DNA of 64,000 nucleotides, taken from the NCBI RefSeq assembly GCF_021728295.1, contig NZ_JAKJXE010000006.1, positions 248,001-312,000 on the forward strand, in the 5' to 3' direction. Position numbers and translations under genes: made by a program. Shown one piece after another: positions 32,101 to 42,018 of the stretch. How positions within the stretch are numbered: the stretch's first letter is position 1; each line of letters opens with the position of its first letter. The DNA is from Pseudomonas petrae (GTDB lineage Bacteria; Pseudomonadota; Gammaproteobacteria; Pseudomonadales; Pseudomonadaceae). Below the pieces are notes generated by a model. That model worked only from the letters and a program-made list of their open reading frames with translations. It was not told the origin of the DNA and searched no databases.

Positions 32101-32649
32101 TTGGACGTCGGTGAACGACTGCAATCCATTCGTAAACTCAAAGGTCTGTCCCAGCGTGAACTCGCCAAACGAGCGGGCGTGACCAACAGCACCATATCCA
32201 TGATCGAGAAGAACAGCGTCAGCCCCTCGATCAGCTCGTTGCGCAAGGTGCTGGGCGGCATACCGATGTCCATGGTGGAGTTCTTTTCCGAAGAGCTCGA
32301 ACCCGAAAACCCGACCCAAGTGGTCTATAAAGCCAGCGAACTGATCGATATCTCGGACGGTGCCGTGACCATGAAACTGGTCGGCAAATCCCATCCGAGC
32401 CGTGCCATTGCGTTCCTTTCCGAAGTCTATCCACCGGGTGCCGACACCGGCGTCGAGATGCTCGTGCACGAGGGCGAGGAGACCGGGATTGTGGTCGAGG
32501 GCCGTCTTGAGCTGGTGGTCGGTCTCGACACCTACGTGCTTGAAGAGGGTGACAGTTACTACTTCGAGAGCTCTCGACCGCATCGCTTTCGCAACCCGTA
32601 CGACGTCCCTGCGCGTCTCATCAGCGCTGCCACGCCAGCGAATTTCTGA
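32101..32649 (+). CDS. pauR: Cupin-type XRE regulator of polyamine catabolism (PauR)
   Basis: The 182-residue protein has an N-terminal XRE helix-turn-helix (residues ~1-60, LSQRELAKRAGVTNSTISMI) and a C-terminal cupin domain (residues ~105-180, VHEGEETGIVVEGRLELV). It matches PuuR/PauR, the repressor of putrescine and polyamine catabolism. The TTG start at 32101 is supported by AGGAGG at 32087-32092. It is placed after dadX as in P. aeruginosa and probably regulates kauB and pauB4 in this window. Confidence 0.92.
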   Translation: MDVGERLQSIRKLKGLSQRELAKRAGVTNSTISMIEKNSVSPSISSLRKVLGGIPMSMVEFFSEELEPENPTQVVYKASELIDISDGAVTMKLVGKSHPSRAIAFLSEVYPPGADTGVEMLVHEGEETGIVVEGRLELVVGLDTYVLEEGDSYYFESSRPHRFRNPYDVPARLISAATPANF

Positions 32650-32657
32650 TCAACGAC

Positions 32658-32960
32658 ATGATTAGCCGAAAGCTGATCTTCCTCGGGCTGGCCGTCTTGC
32701 TCTTCGCCGATACTGCTGACGCGACGATGCGCTGCGGCACGGCGCTTATCAGTCTGGGGGACACCACCGATGTGGTCCGTCAAAAGTGCGGGGCGCCTGA
32801 CAGTAGCGTTGATCAAATGCCTGCGCTCAGGAGCAACGGGGTTCCGAAGCTCGGCACTGCCAAGGTCAGTTTGTGGTTGTACGGCCCTCGCAACGGTGCA
32901 AAACAACACCTGCGATTTGTCGAGGACAAGCTGGTAGAAATCGAGACGAAGCGGGATTGA
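32658..32960 (+). CDS. DUF2845 domain secreted protein
   Basis: The 100-residue product has a signal peptide (MISRKLIFLGLAVLLFADTA, cleavage probably after ADA) and a DUF2845 core: MRCGTALISLGDTTDVVRQKCG with two cysteines that could form a disulfide. It is periplasmic and its function is unknown. It starts 8 bp after pauR and may be cotranscribed with it. Confidence 0.85.
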   Translation: MISRKLIFLGLAVLLFADTADATMRCGTALISLGDTTDVVRQKCGAPDSSVDQMPALRSNGVPKLGTAKVSLWLYGPRNGAKQHLRFVEDKLVEIETKRD

Positions 32961-33066
32961 GTCGCCGAGTTGCAGTCGTTTTATGAGGGCGCAAGCGGCG
33001 CATTGCAGCAAATGCCCTGAAGGCCCGGTCCAACCCCCATCAAATAACAAAATCAGGAGAGGCCGG

Positions 33067-34989
33067 ATGCCGCATTCCTGCTCGATCGAGCAAGCTGTCG
33101 ATCACGTGCTGGCCGAGTTGCCGGCGCATGTCCATATGGGTATGCCGCTGGGGTTGGGCAAACCCAATCGCTTTGCCAACGCGTTGTATGCCCGAATCAA
33201 ATCGCTGCCGGATCGGCAACTCACGATCTACACCGCCTTGTGCCTCGGGCGACCGGATGGCGGCGACGGTTTGCAGGGACGGTTTTTGGAGCCTTTTCTG
33301 GAGCGCGTCTTCGACGATTACCCTGAACTGGATTTCCTCACCGATCTGCGCCGGGACGACCTCCCTCCCAACATTCACGTCCAGCAGTTCTTCATGCAGC
33401 CCGGTAGCCTGCTGGGCAGTGTTGAAGCGCAGCAGGATTACGTCAGCAGCAATTACAGCCACGCTGCGCGGGACATCAATGCCAACGGCCTGAATCTGAT
33501 CGCGCAACTGATCGCCCGTGACCCGCAACGGCCCGATCACCTCAGCCTGAGCTGCAACCCCGACATCACCCTCGACCTGCTGCCGATGGTGGAAAAACGC
33601 CGTGCGGCGGGCGAGCGCATTCTGATGCTGGGCCACGTCCACTCGGATTTGCCGTACATGCAGGGTGATGCCGAGGTCGGCGTTGACACCTTCGACCTGC
33701 TGATCGAGCACGAAGAGCGCAGCACGCTGTTCTCGACGCCGAACATGCCGGTCGGTGTTCAGGATCATTTCATTGGCTTGTACGCGAGCACGTTGGTCCG
33801 CGACGGCGGCACGTTGCAGATCGGCATCGGTTCGATGGGCGACGCCCTGACCGCCGCCTTGCTTGCGCGCCAGGCCGATAACGAAACCTACCGCGCGTGC
33901 CTGGCCGAGCTGGACGGCATTTCTACCTGGAAGCCGTTGATCGAGGCGCAGGGCGGGGTGATGCCCTTCGCCACCGGGCTTTATGGCTGCAGCGAGATGC
34001 TGGTCAACGGCCTGCTGGTGCTGCTGGACGCGGGGATCATCCGCCGCAAGGTGTACGCCGACATTGAGCTGCAGCACATGGCCAATGCCGGGGTGCTTGA
34101 TGAGTCGGTTTATGGCGACGGCGTGCTGATTCACGGCGGTTTTTTTCTCGGCCCTCGCAGTTTCTACGAGCGACTGCGGGAATTCACGCCGGCGCAGATC
34201 GCGCAGATCAACATGACGGCGATCAGCTACATCAACGAGCTTTTCGGCAACGAGACCCTCAAGCGTCTGCAACGACGGGATGCGCGTTTCATCAACAGTT
34301 GTTTCACCGTGACCTTGCTGGGCGCAGCGGTTTCAGATCAGTTGGCCGATGGCCGGGTGGTCAGCGGTGTCGGGGGGCAGTACAACTTCGTCGCTCAGGG
34401 CCACGCGCTGGAAGGCGCGCGTTCAGTGCTGATCCTGCGCAGTTGGCGTGAGTCGGCTGGGGAGGTCAGTTCCAACATCGTCTGGGACTATGCGCACACG
34501 ACAATCCCGAGGCATCTGCGCGATATCGTCGTCACTGAATACGGCATCGCTGATCTGCGCGGGAAGACCGATGCTGCGGTGATCGAGGCGCTGCTCAATA
34601 TCAGCGATTCACGCTTCCAGCCGGGCCTGATCGATCAGGCGCAAAAGGCCGGCAAGCTGCCGAAGGATTTCCGCCTTGATCCGCTGTTCAGCCAGAACAC
34701 GCCCGAGCGGCTGAAGGATATCCGCGACCAGTTCCCGTCGCTGTTCATCGAGTATCCGCTGGGCAGCGATTTCACGCCCGAGGAGCGCGATCTGCTCCGT
34801 GCGTTGAACTGGTTGAAGAGCAAGTTCAAGCTCACGGAAATCATCGAGCTGGGCAAGGCCACGCTGGAAGCGCCTGACGTGAGCGCGTACCCGGAGCATC
34901 TGCAGCGCATGGGCCTCGCTCATCCCCAGGGGTTGCGCGACGAGCTATATCAGCGGCTGGTGCTGGCGGGGTTGCAGGCCACGGCTTGA
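33067..34989 (+). CDS. Acetyl-CoA hydrolase/transferase family protein
   Basis: The 640-residue protein has the AcCoA hydrolase / CoA-transferase fold: an N-terminal half with SLLGSVEAQQDYVSSNYSHA and LQIGIGSMGDALTAALL, and the C-terminal acetyl-CoA hydrolase domain with VSGVGGQYNFV and VTEYGIADLRGKTD, which match the glycine loops and YGIADLRG motif of the family. It is longer than the usual ~430-500 residues of Cat1/ACH proteins because of an insertion and extended C-terminus. The acyl group is unknown. CAGGAG precedes ATG 33067. Confidence 0.88.
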   Translation: MPHSCSIEQAVDHVLAELPAHVHMGMPLGLGKPNRFANALYARIKSLPDRQLTIYTALCLGRPDGGDGLQGRFLEPFLERVFDDYPELDFLTDLRRDDLPPNIHVQQFFMQPGSLLGSVEAQQDYVSSNYSHAARDINANGLNLIAQLIARDPQRPDHLSLSCNPDITLDLLPMVEKRRAAGERILMLGHVHSDLPYMQGDAEVGVDTFDLLIEHEERSTLFSTPNMPVGVQDHFIGLYASTLVRDGGTLQIGIGSMGDALTAALLARQADNETYRACLAELDGISTWKPLIEAQGGVMPFATGLYGCSEMLVNGLLVLLDAGIIRRKVYADIELQHMANAGVLDESVYGDGVLIHGGFFLGPRSFYERLREFTPAQIAQINMTAISYINELFGNETLKRLQRRDARFINSCFTVTLLGAAVSDQLADGRVVSGVGGQYNFVAQGHALEGARSVLILRSWRESAGEVSSNIVWDYAHTTIPRHLRDIVVTEYGIADLRGKTDAAVIEALLNISDSRFQPGLIDQAQKAGKLPKDFRLDPLFSQNTPERLKDIRDQFPSLFIEYPLGSDFTPEERDLLRALNWLKSKFKLTEIIELGKATLEAPDVSAYPEHLQRMGLAHPQGLRDELYQRLVLAGLQATA

Positions 34990-35026
34990 TTACGGACGCG
35001 GGCACGACATCGTGAGAGCGACCGGG

Positions 35027-35473
35027 GTGGCGCTCCACCTTGCTCGCGAATGCAATTGTGTCAGGCAACCCTGATGTGACAGACCCACCGCCTTCGCGAC
35101 CGTCGTAACCTCCGATTGCTCCTACAGGGATTTGCGTCAGGCACAGATATTGGGCGCGGGGCAAGACGGTAGGAGCGCGCTTGCCCGCGAATGCATTGAG
35201 TCAGGCAACCCTGATGTGACAGACCCACCGCTTTCGCGACCGTCGTAACCTCCGATTGCTCCTACAGTAGATTTGCGTCCGACGCAGATGTTGGACGTGG
35301 TGCAAAACTGTAGGAGTGAGCTTGCCCGCGAATGCGGTTTGTCAGCCAGCATCGATGTCACAGACCCACCGCGTTCGCGACCGTCGTAACCTCCGATTAC
35401 TCCTACAGTAGATTTGCGTCCGACGCAGATGTCGGGCGCGCGGCGAAACTGTAGGAGTGAGCTTGCTCGCGAA
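35027..35473. repeat. Tandem REPIN array (type A REP, ~141 bp period, three units)
   Basis: Left arms taggag(c/t)g(c/a)gcttgc(c/t)cgcgaa occur at ~35027 (degenerate), 35169, 35309 and 35449. Right arms are at 35093, 35232 and 35374 and share cgaccgtcgtaacctccga in the place of the normal inner sequence. The linkers (gatgtgacagacccaccg; atttgcgtccgacgcagatg) are conserved, so the unit was amplified. No gene is visible from 34990 to 35483. Confidence 0.9.
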
Positions 35474-35483
35474 CTGCACCCGC

Positions 35484-36299
35484 TCAACCGAGGGTTTTGA
35501 TCACCAGCAACACTGCGGCAAAAAAGCCACTGACCGCAAACAACTGCTGCAACCTCGGCCCGGCCAGATATCGGCTGACCTGCCGGCCGACTACCAGTCC
35601 GGCGACGGCCCCGGCGGCGAACGGCAGGCCCACCGTCCAGTGCATCGCGCCGCTGACGCTTGCCGTGATCACGCTGCCGGTCGAGACCAGGGCGATCACC
35701 GCCAGCGACGTGGCGACGATGCTCTTCATCTCAAGGTCGGTGTATCGAGTCAATGCCGGCACGATGACAAAGCCGCCACCCACACCAAGCAATCCTGACA
35801 ACAGCCCGGCCAATGCGCCGGTCGCCGCCAGTGAACGTGCGCAAGGCAGGGTCCAGCGCAGCCGACCCACCAGCGGATTGACCACACAGGGCCTGAATGC
35901 CCCTCGATCCGGTGGCTTGCCGTGGCGCAGCTCGTGAGCGGCTTTGCGGTAGATCCGCCCGCACACATAAAACAGAATCAGCGCAAACCCCAACGCCAGC
36001 GGTGCATTGGGCAATTGATGCGCCAGCCACAGGCCTACCGGCGAAAGCGCGATGCCAATGATCGCGATGAAAATCGCCGCGCGGTAACGGACGATGCCCT
36101 GACGCAGCCCAAGCGCTGCACCGACGGCCGAAGCCAGTCCAACCGCCAGAAGGCCCACCGGCGCTGCTTCGATCATCGTCAGGCCAAGCCCGAAAACCAG
36201 CAGCGGCACCGCAAGAATGCCGCCACCCGCGCCCGTCAATCCCAACACCGCGCCAATGATCGTACCGAGGCCGGCTCCGATCAGTTCGTGTTCATTCAT
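35484..36299 (-). CDS. TauE/SafE family sulfite exporter-like membrane protein
   Basis: The 271-residue protein has about eight membrane spans with the TauE/SafE hallmark, a glycine-rich repeat at the start of each half: GAVLGLTGAGGGILAVPLL and LSGLLGVGGGFVIVPAL. Members export sulfite, thiosulfate or sulfoacetate-type anions. It starts 69 bp downstream of the Blh-like hydrolase gene on the same strand, so the pair resembles sulfur-detoxification operons such as the bigR operon. Confidence 0.9.
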   Translation of the reverse strand: MNEHELIGAGLGTIIGAVLGLTGAGGGILAVPLLVFGLGLTMIEAAPVGLLAVGLASAVGAALGLRQGIVRYRAAIFIAIIGIALSPVGLWLAHQLPNAPLALGFALILFYVCGRIYRKAAHELRHGKPPDRGAFRPCVVNPLVGRLRWTLPCARSLAATGALAGLLSGLLGVGGGFVIVPALTRYTDLEMKSIVATSLAVIALVSTGSVITASVSGAMHWTVGLPFAAGAVAGLVVGRQVSRYLAGPRLQQLFAVSGFFAAVLLVIKTLG

Positions 36300-36368
36300 G
36301 TCAAGTGAGCATGTTCAGTGGGGGCTGTGCATTAGATAAGCGCGCCTGATCGGCGCGCTCGGCAGGAT

Positions 36369-37253
36369 TTACAGCGCATTGATCGGAACCTTCAGGTAGC
36401 GCACGCCGTTGTCTTCCGCTTCCGGCAGATGGCCGCCGCGCATGTTGATCTGCACCGAAGGCAGGATCAGCACGGGCATGTCGAGGGTGGCATCGCGTTT
36501 CTCACGCATCTCGACGAAGGCGTCCTCGTCGATGCCTTCGCGCACGTGGATGTTGCTGGCGCGTTGCTCGGCGACGGTGGTCATGAACATTAGCTCACGG
36601 CCATTGGGCAGGTAGTCGTGGCACATGAACAGGCGCGTCTGCGGCGGCAGGCTGAGAATCCGGCCGACCGAGCGATACAGCGTGCGCGCATCGGCACCGG
36701 GGAAGTCGCAACGAGCGGTGCCGTAGTCGGGCATGAACAGCGTATCGCCGACAAACGCGACGGCTTCGTTCCCCGCTTCAATCACATAAGTCATGCACGC
36801 CGGTGTATGGCCAGGGGTGTGCATGGCTCTGGCCTGCAGTGTGCCGATCTGAAAGTGCGCGTCATCTTCCAGCAGTCGATCAAACTGGCTACCGTCGCGG
36901 GCAAAGTCGCCTTTGGCGTTGAATAGCGTGCCGAAGACTTTTTGCACGCGGGTAATGTGGCTGCCAATCGCGACGGTGCCGCCGAGCTGTTCTTTCAGAT
37001 AAGCCGCCGCCGAAACATGGTCGGCGTGGACGTGGGTTTCCAGAATCCACTGCACCGACACGCCCAGCTCGCGAACCCTGTCGATCAGCTTGTCCGCGGA
37101 CAGCGTGCTGGTGCGCCCGGATTTCGGGTCGTAATCCAGCACGCTGTCGATCAGCGCAGCCTGAAGCGTAGAGCGGTCAATGACCAGGTAACTGATGGTC
37201 GAGGTCTGCGGATCGAAGAACGCCTCTACGCTCAGTGTTTCGCCAATGATCAT
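36369..37253 (-). CDS. MBL-fold hydrolase, persulfide dioxygenase-like (Blh/ETHE1 group)
   Basis: The 294-residue metallo-beta-lactamase-fold protein has the metal motif THVHADH (residues 73-79), a further histidine in HTPGH (149), an Asp in FVGDTLF (170) and a C-terminal CHDY. This is the ETHE1/Blh pattern, in which a single iron is used to oxidise glutathione persulfide to sulfite. The neighbouring TauE-like gene could export that sulfite. No ArsR-type regulator (BigR) is found beside it. Confidence 0.85.
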   Translation of the reverse strand: MIIGETLSVEAFFDPQTSTISYLVIDRSTLQAALIDSVLDYDPKSGRTSTLSADKLIDRVRELGVSVQWILETHVHADHVSAAAYLKEQLGGTVAIGSHITRVQKVFGTLFNAKGDFARDGSQFDRLLEDDAHFQIGTLQARAMHTPGHTPACMTYVIEAGNEAVAFVGDTLFMPDYGTARCDFPGADARTLYRSVGRILSLPPQTRLFMCHDYLPNGRELMFMTTVAEQRASNIHVREGIDEDAFVEMREKRDATLDMPVLILPSVQINMRGGHLPEAEDNGVRYLKVPINAL

Positions 37254-37327
37254 GTGTGCTCTCCTTTGTTGCCGATGCAGGGACGTTGCGCTGTGTCTGT
37301 GATGCGGAGGTTGACGGTTACGGCGTC

Positions 37328-37352
37328 TTCGCGGGCAAGCGCGCTCTTACAG
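37328..37352. repeat. Solo REP element (type A)
   Basis: A single arm tcgcgggcaagcgcgctctt with tac following lies between the Blh-like gene and xpt. No inverted partner is seen within 200 bp. Confidence 0.75.
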
Positions 37353-37386
37353 GAAGTGCGGGGTGTCAAATTCAGGCCTTGGGGGA

Positions 37387-37995
<609 letters not shown>

Positions 37996-40005
37996 TTATC
38001 TTTTCAGCATGGCGCGTATGTCCGCCAAGGCTGTATTGCCGCGTACGGCTTTGACTTCGACGGGCGTGTCATCGTTGCCTTCCCAGGCCAGATCATCCGG
38101 CGGCAGTTCGTCGAGGAACCGGCTCGGCAGGCAATCGATGATTTCGCCGTATTGCTTGCGCTTGGCGGCGAAGGTGAACGCCAGTGTCTGCCGGGCGCGG
38201 GTGATGCCCACGTAGGCCAGGCGGCGCTCTTCCTCGATGGTGTCGGCCTCGATGCTGGAGCGGTGCGGGAGGATTTCCTCTTCCATGCCCATGATGAACA
38301 CGTACGGAAACTCCAGGCCCTTGGAGGCGTGCAAGGTCATCATCTGCACGCCTTCGGCGCCGTCTTCCTCTTCCTGCTGACGTTCAAGCATGTCGCGCAG
38401 GACCAGCTTGCCGATGGCCTCCTCGATGGTCATGCCGCCTTCTTCGTCTTTCTCCAGCGTGTTCTTCAGCGCCTCGATCAGGAACCACACGTTGCCCATG
38501 CGGTAGTCGGCGGCCTTGTCGCTGGAGCTGTTCTGACGAATCCAGTTTTCGTAATCGATGTCCATGACCATGCTGCGCAAAGCGGCGATCGGGTCTTGCG
38601 TCGCGCATTGCTGGCGCACGCCGTCCATCCAGTGCTTGAAGCGTCTGAGGCGGTCGGTGAAGCGGGCGTCCAGATGCTCGCCCAGGCCGATCTCGTCGGT
38701 CGCGGCGTACATCGACACCTTGCGCTCGGTCGAGTAGTTGCCCAGCTTTTCAAGGGTGGTCGAGCCGATTTCCCGGCGCGGCACGTTAATCACGCGCAGG
38801 AAGGCGTTGTCATCATCCGGGTTCACCAGCAGGCGGAAGTAGGCCATCAGGTCTTTCACTTCCTGGCGTCCGAAGAAGCTGTTGCCCCCGGATAGCCGAT
38901 ACGGAATCTGATGGTGCTGCAGCTTCAGCTCGATCAGCTTGGCCTGATAGTTACCGCGATAGAGGATCGCGAAATCGCTGTACGGCCGGTCGGTGCGCAG
39001 GTGCAGGCTGAGGATTTCGATGGCCACGCGCTCGGCTTCGGCGTCTTCGTTCTTGCAGCGAATCACGCGGATTTCGTCGCCGTGACCCATCTCGCTCCAG
39101 AGTTGTTTCTCGAACGCATGGGGGTTGTTGGCGATGAGCACGTTGGCGCAGCGCAAAATGCGGCTGGTGGAGCGGTAGTTCTGCTCCAGCATCACCACTT
39201 TCAAAGACGGGTAATCGTCCTTGAGCAGCATCAGGTTTTCCGGCCGCGCACCGCGCCAGGCGTAGATCGACTGGTCGTCGTCGCCCACGACAGTGAACTG
39301 GCAGCGCGTGCCGATGAGCATTTTCACCAGCAGGTACTGGCTGGCGTTGGTGTCCTGGTATTCGTCGACGAGCAGGTAGCGCACCTTGTGCTGCCACTTT
39401 TCCAGAATGTCGGCGTGCTCTTCGAACAGCTTCACCGGCAGCAGAATCAAGTCGTCGAAATCCACCGCGTTGTACGCCTTCAGCGTGCGCTGGTAGTGGC
39501 TGTAGACGATGGCGGCGGTCTGCTCCTTGGGATTGCGCGAATTGGCGAGAGCCTCGGGCGGCAGGATCAATTCGTTTTTCCAGGCGCCGATCATGTTCTT
39601 GATCTCGTCGACGCCGTCGTCGCCCGAGTATTCCTTCTGCATGATGTCGGTCATCAGCGCTTTGACGTCGGTCTCGTCGAAGATCGAGAACCCGGGCTTG
39701 TAGCCCAACCGGGTGTGTTCCTTGCGGATGATGTTCAGGCCCAGGTTGTGAAACGTCGAAACGGTCAGGCCGCGCCCTTCGCCGCTGCGCAGAAGGGTCC
39801 CGACGCGCTCTTTCATCTCGCGCGCGGCCTTGTTGGTAAAGGTCATGGCGACAATGTACTGGGCACGAATGCCGCAGTTCTGGATGAGGTGGGCAATCTT
39901 GCGTGTGATCACGCTGGTCTTGCCGGAGCCAGCGCCGGCGAGCACCAAAAGAGGGCCGCCGACGTAGTTCACGGCTTCCTGTTGCCGGGGATTGAGTCGG
40001 GACAT
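37996..40005 (-). CDS. rep: ATP-dependent DNA helicase Rep
   Basis: The 669-residue superfamily-1A 3'-5' helicase has the Q motif (LNPRQQEAV), Walker A (LAGAGSGKTSVI), Walker B region (LLVDEYQDTNASQ), motif III/IV (VGDDDQSIYAWRGA, VMLEQNYRSTSRI), motif V (VQMMTLHASKGLEFP) and motif VI (VGITRARQTLA). Rep helps replication forks pass protein roadblocks. ATG 40005 corresponds to the E. coli Rep N-terminus; the in-frame extension to 40071 is not conserved in form. It diverges from the GGDEF-EAL gene. Confidence 0.96.
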   Translation of the reverse strand: MSRLNPRQQEAVNYVGGPLLVLAGAGSGKTSVITRKIAHLIQNCGIRAQYIVAMTFTNKAAREMKERVGTLLRSGEGRGLTVSTFHNLGLNIIRKEHTRLGYKPGFSIFDETDVKALMTDIMQKEYSGDDGVDEIKNMIGAWKNELILPPEALANSRNPKEQTAAIVYSHYQRTLKAYNAVDFDDLILLPVKLFEEHADILEKWQHKVRYLLVDEYQDTNASQYLLVKMLIGTRCQFTVVGDDDQSIYAWRGARPENLMLLKDDYPSLKVVMLEQNYRSTSRILRCANVLIANNPHAFEKQLWSEMGHGDEIRVIRCKNEDAEAERVAIEILSLHLRTDRPYSDFAILYRGNYQAKLIELKLQHHQIPYRLSGGNSFFGRQEVKDLMAYFRLLVNPDDDNAFLRVINVPRREIGSTTLEKLGNYSTERKVSMYAATDEIGLGEHLDARFTDRLRRFKHWMDGVRQQCATQDPIAALRSMVMDIDYENWIRQNSSSDKAADYRMGNVWFLIEALKNTLEKDEEGGMTIEEAIGKLVLRDMLERQQEEEDGAEGVQMMTLHASKGLEFPYVFIMGMEEEILPHRSSIEADTIEEERRLAYVGITRARQTLAFTFAAKRKQYGEIIDCLPSRFLDELPPDDLAWEGNDDTPVEVKAVRGNTALADIRAMLKR

Positions 40006-40206
40006 GGGGAAAAATGGGGTCGCCTGGAAAAGGGCGGGCATTTTAACAGGGTCAGCGGATTGTGCAGCCACCGTCCGACCCTGTGATGCGCCGTGCTATC
40101 TATATTCCGCCGTTTTGTTACATTTGCGCATTGCGGATGATTCTCGCGTTTGACGAACCTCATTCGAGGGTACGTCAAGGTCTTTACGTTTGTGTGGGGA
40201 GTTAGC

Positions 40207-41877
40207 TTGTCTACGCCTGTCGAACCCTTGCGTTTGCTGCTTCTGGCAGATTCGCCCGAATGGCCGGCATCGTTGCGCGAGTGCCTGGCGCCGCTTGGAG
40301 ACGCCGCTGTCCTTGACTGCGCGCCGAGCTGGGACGCTGCTGGCGATCAAACTGACCTCGCAGCCCCCGGAATCCTTTTCACCACTGAAGCCCTTCAGCC
40401 CACCGCTGGCCAATGCAACTGGCCTACCGTATTGCTTTTCGACACGGAGCCGGACGAAGAGCCCGTCGGCGTCAGCGACTGGCTGGTGCGCGACGCCCTT
40501 ACTCCTCAGGCCCTGCGCCGCTGCCTGCGTCATGTGCGCGAACGGGGCGTGCTGGAAACCACGCTCAACCGCCTCGCCGAGCAAGACCCTCTTACCGGCA
40601 TCGCCAACCGACAGGGCTTTCAGACGCTGTTGGCCGCCCGGCTGGCCGAGTTCGACGGTCGTGGCCTGGCGCTGGGGCATCTGGACCTGGACAACTTCCG
40701 GCGTGCCAACGACGCGTTGGGTCATCAGGCGGGGGATCGGCTGATCCTGCAAGTGGTGGCGCGGTTGAAAGGCCAGCTGGAGGCGTGCGATCAACTGGCG
40801 CGATTGGGCAGCGATGAGTTCGCTCTTCTGATCGACACTCGACGCGCCCCTGAGCGCGCGGAGTCCATTGCCGAGCGCATCACCGAAGCCTTGTCCGAAC
40901 CGTATTGGGTCGATGGCGAAAGCCTGTTGATCGGGTGCAGTCTGGGCATCGCCTATGCGCGCATCAACGGCGGCGCCGATCCCTTGATGTGGCACGCGCA
41001 CATCGCCATGCAGCAGGCCAAGGGCACTCAAGGTTGCACCTTTCACGTCTTCAACGAACGCATCAACCGCAATGCCCGCAGCCTCGCCGATCTGGAAAGC
41101 GAACTTCGCCGCGCCTTGCGGCGAGACGAGCTGGAGCTGCACTACCAGCCGCGCCTGTGCCTGAATACCGGACACATTCTGGGGCTGGAAGCCTTGGTGC
41201 GCTGGCGTCACGCCGAACGTGGACTGTTGCCGCCGAGCGAGTTCGTGCCGCTGGCCGAGCAGAGCGGGCTGATCGTTCCGCTGGGCTACTGGGTTATCGC
41301 CCGTGCCCTGCGAGACATGCAGACCCTGCGTGAACAAGGCGTGCCACCGCTGCACATGGCGATCAACCTGTCGTTCCGCCAGTTTCAGGACAACCAGCTG
41401 CTTGCGACGCTCAGCCGCTTGATCGCCGATCGCGGCATTGACGCGCAATGGCTGGAATTTGAACTGACCGAAACAGCCGTCATGCGCCGCAGTGACCTGG
41501 TCAAGCAGACCATGGACGCGCTGGGTCGCCTGGGTGTGCGCTTCTCGCTGGACGATTTCGGCACCGGCTTTTCATCCTTCGTGCACCTCAACAGCCTGCC
41601 GATCACGCTGCTGAAGATCGACAAGAGCTTCGTCGGTGAAATGGAGCAGCGTGAGGAAAACCGCAAGCTGGTCCACGCCATGATCAACCTGGCCCACAAC
41701 CTCAGCCTCGAAGTGGTGGCCGAAGGCGTCGAAACCCCAGAGCAACTGGCATTGCTGCGCAGCTTTAATTGCGATCAGGCTCAAGGGTTTCTCATCAGTC
41801 ACCCGCTGGCATTGCCGGAGCTGATGGATTATCTGGCGATGGATCAGAGCAAAGGGATGGCGCTGCAGAGCCAGTGA
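40207..41877 (+). CDS. proE: GGDEF-EAL cyclic-di-GMP phosphodiesterase (ProE-like)
   Basis: The 556-residue protein has an N-terminal receiver-like segment (residues ~1-110), a GGDEF domain (~115-275) and an EAL domain (~285-540). The GGDEF site reads LGSDEF at residues 200-205, with Ser replacing the second Gly, so cyclase activity is probably lost. The EAL domain is complete: EAL at 328-330, INLSFRQF, LTET, DDFGTGFSS, KIDKSF and VAEGVET. It lies next to rep and the MATE gene as P. aeruginosa ProE (PA5295) does; ProE is a PDE that lowers exopolysaccharide. The TTG start at 40207 is supported by GGGGAG. Confidence 0.9.
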   Translation: MSTPVEPLRLLLLADSPEWPASLRECLAPLGDAAVLDCAPSWDAAGDQTDLAAPGILFTTEALQPTAGQCNWPTVLLFDTEPDEEPVGVSDWLVRDALTPQALRRCLRHVRERGVLETTLNRLAEQDPLTGIANRQGFQTLLAARLAEFDGRGLALGHLDLDNFRRANDALGHQAGDRLILQVVARLKGQLEACDQLARLGSDEFALLIDTRRAPERAESIAERITEALSEPYWVDGESLLIGCSLGIAYARINGGADPLMWHAHIAMQQAKGTQGCTFHVFNERINRNARSLADLESELRRALRRDELELHYQPRLCLNTGHILGLEALVRWRHAERGLLPPSEFVPLAEQSGLIVPLGYWVIARALRDMQTLREQGVPPLHMAINLSFRQFQDNQLLATLSRLIADRGIDAQWLEFELTETAVMRRSDLVKQTMDALGRLGVRFSLDDFGTGFSSFVHLNSLPITLLKIDKSFVGEMEQREENRKLVHAMINLAHNLSLEVVAEGVETPEQLALLRSFNCDQAQGFLISHPLALPELMDYLAMDQSKGMALQSQ

Positions 41878-41915
41878 GCGGCGGCGCAATTTTTCGACAT
41901 GCCTCGGACAGATTC

Positions 41916-42007
41916 TGTAGGAGCGCGCTTGCCCGCGAACGCGGTGAGTCACCGACATCTATATGTTTGCAGGTATAACGCAATCGCGGGCAAGCGCGCT
42001 CCTACAG
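41916..42007. repeat. REPIN (type A REP pair)
   Basis: A left arm tgtaggagcgcgcttgcccg at 41916 and an inverted copy ending at ~42007 flank a ~43 bp spacer. It sits between the convergent ProE-like and MATE genes and may also act as terminator. Confidence 0.9.
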
Positions 42008-42018
42008 GTCTGAGTCGC

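Noticed and set aside
35027..35473. Open frames across the second repeat array (e.g. repeated RASSLLQF peptides)
   Set aside because: They are translations of the REPIN units, contain no recognisable domain and have no ribosome binding site.
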